Of a DNA stretch of 64,000 nt, positions 63,304 through 64,000 are shown piece after piece. The notes under the pieces were generated by a model. That model was not told the origin of the DNA. It ran no database searches and was given only the letters and a program-made list of their open reading frames with translations. The DNA comes from Verticillium longisporum (Eukaryota; Ascomycota; Sordariomycetes; Glomerellales; Plectosphaerellaceae): assembly GCA_019188255.1 (NCBI GenBank), contig JAETXT010000001.1:434001-498000 (forward strand), in the 5' to 3' direction. Position 1 is the stretch's first letter. Every line of letters begins with the position of its first letter. Made by a program: the position numbers and the translations under genes.

Positions 63304-64000
63304 TGGGCCTCTGCGTAGACAGACACACACACACACGGAGAGAGAGAGAGAAAGAGAGAGAGACGGGGGCGGCATCATAAAACATTTGTACACTGTACCA
63401 CCATCTTGACATCATGTAAACAAGAACAGCATGTTGTGCTCGATAGAAGAGAGATACGCGCGAGAGGCAACTGATCTGGTGCCTTTCATACCCCATTCTC
63501 CATGCTTGGAACATACTGTCGAAGTGCCTCATGAAACATCATTCTCCCACTGGCCTCCACCCAACAAACGACAAGGTCAATTAAACGCACATGTGAACAA
63601 AAGTGCAGGCATCAAAGTCGTTCCAATATATTGCAGGCTATCCTCCCCACTCATAATTCATCGGCGAAAGTCTGATCATCATCTGCGACCTCCCCCGCCT
63701 CACCTGAGGCCTTTGATCACGTCCACACATGCCGCCCTCCTAGTCGTACATTGCTCGTCCGTCCCCTCCTCTCCACTCCGATAAGAATACACTCGCCCAT
63801 TAAGCACGGCGCCGTTGTGGCCCTCCCTTTTCGATTCAAGACACCAACGCCGATATGCAGTTCCTGCGGCCTCCATTGGCCTGACAAAATGCATCGGCAA
63901 GGCAGCCTGGACATCCCTAGATGATGCAAGATCCCACCCACATGCTTTTTCTCTTCCACCACTCGTCATATTATTACACCGTTGCTTCGCAATAAAAGTA
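63304..64000. other. 3' flank with microsatellites, no gene recognised
   Basis: An (AC)n then (GA)n tract follows the stop codon at 63325-63363. The rest to the window edge has only short ORFs without motifs. Confidence 0.55.
63325..63363. repeat. (AC)n / (GA)n compound microsatellite
   Basis: Seven AC dinucleotides followed, after GG, by about twelve GA dinucleotides with one AAA interruption, probably inside the 3' UTR of the preceding gene. Confidence 0.85.

Noticed and set aside
1..64000. tRNA, rRNA or intact transposable element
   Set aside because: No cloverleaf with a GGTTCRANNCC arm, no rRNA-like sequence and no transposase or reverse-transcriptase motif was seen by eye; a dedicated scan was not possible.

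Overview
This is nuclear DNA of a filamentous ascomycete (Pezizomycotina, most likely a Sordariomycete). It carries about two dozen monocistronic genes on both strands. Many are broken by short GT-AG introns of roughly 52-146 bp with CTAAC/CTGAC-type branch sites. The coding sequence is GC-rich and pyrimidine-rich leaders are common. Most products are conserved fungal proteins. No bacterial operon, CRISPR array, recognisable tRNA or intact transposon was seen.

Layout. 1-3.0 kb: 5' end of a probable TFIID subunit 1 gene and the actin-related chromatin protein ARP4. 3.5-5.3 kb: a decayed NOD-like receptor, consisting of a patatin-domain ORF whose nucleophile serine is asparagine, followed by a shattered NB-ARC relic. 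6.4-11.4 kb: PIG-P/GPI19, an APH-like kinase and a secreted CHRD protein. 12.2-15.6 kb: an MSB1-like morphogenesis protein with an in-frame TGA near its start. 18.9-24.7 kb: uracil-DNA glycosylase, an MTM1/SLC25A39-type carrier and an HRT3/FBXO9-type F-box protein. 27.6-33.6 kb: choline sulfatase, Mediator subunit 8 (frame problems) and an F-box-like protein. 34.2-41.8 kb: a small two-pass membrane protein, an acyltransferase-3, a TenA-like protein, a GFA-type zinc protein and a DUF1295 reductase. 44.4-51.8 kb: a secreted Pro/Ala-repeat protein, RNase P subunit RPP1, a zinc-ribbon protein and the ERAD factor HRD3 (one frameshift). 52.6-56.2 kb: an intact fungal NLR with a SesB-like lipase, a NACHT domain and a degenerate ankyrin. 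56.8-63.3 kb: a WDR89-like protein, FRG1, a 2OG-Fe(II) oxygenase, a DsbA-like protein and a mitochondrial-type membrane protein.

How they fit together. There is no metabolic cluster; the genes act in separate housekeeping pathways: transcription and chromatin (TAF1, ARP4, MED8), ER and GPI quality control (GPI19, HRD3), RNA processing (RPP1, FRG1) and DNA repair (UNG). The accessory element is the pair of NLR-type loci, one dead and one apparently intact. This class of gene serves non-self recognition in fungi.

Three conserved genes carry lesions. MED8 appears to need three single-base corrections and HRD3 one, at least two of them at C/G runs, which looks more like assembly error than gene death. 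The TGA in the MSB1-like gene, and a TAG in the small membrane-protein gene, would each become a Trp codon by A-to-I mRNA editing. That process is established in Sordariomycete sexual tissue and makes both sites worth testing.
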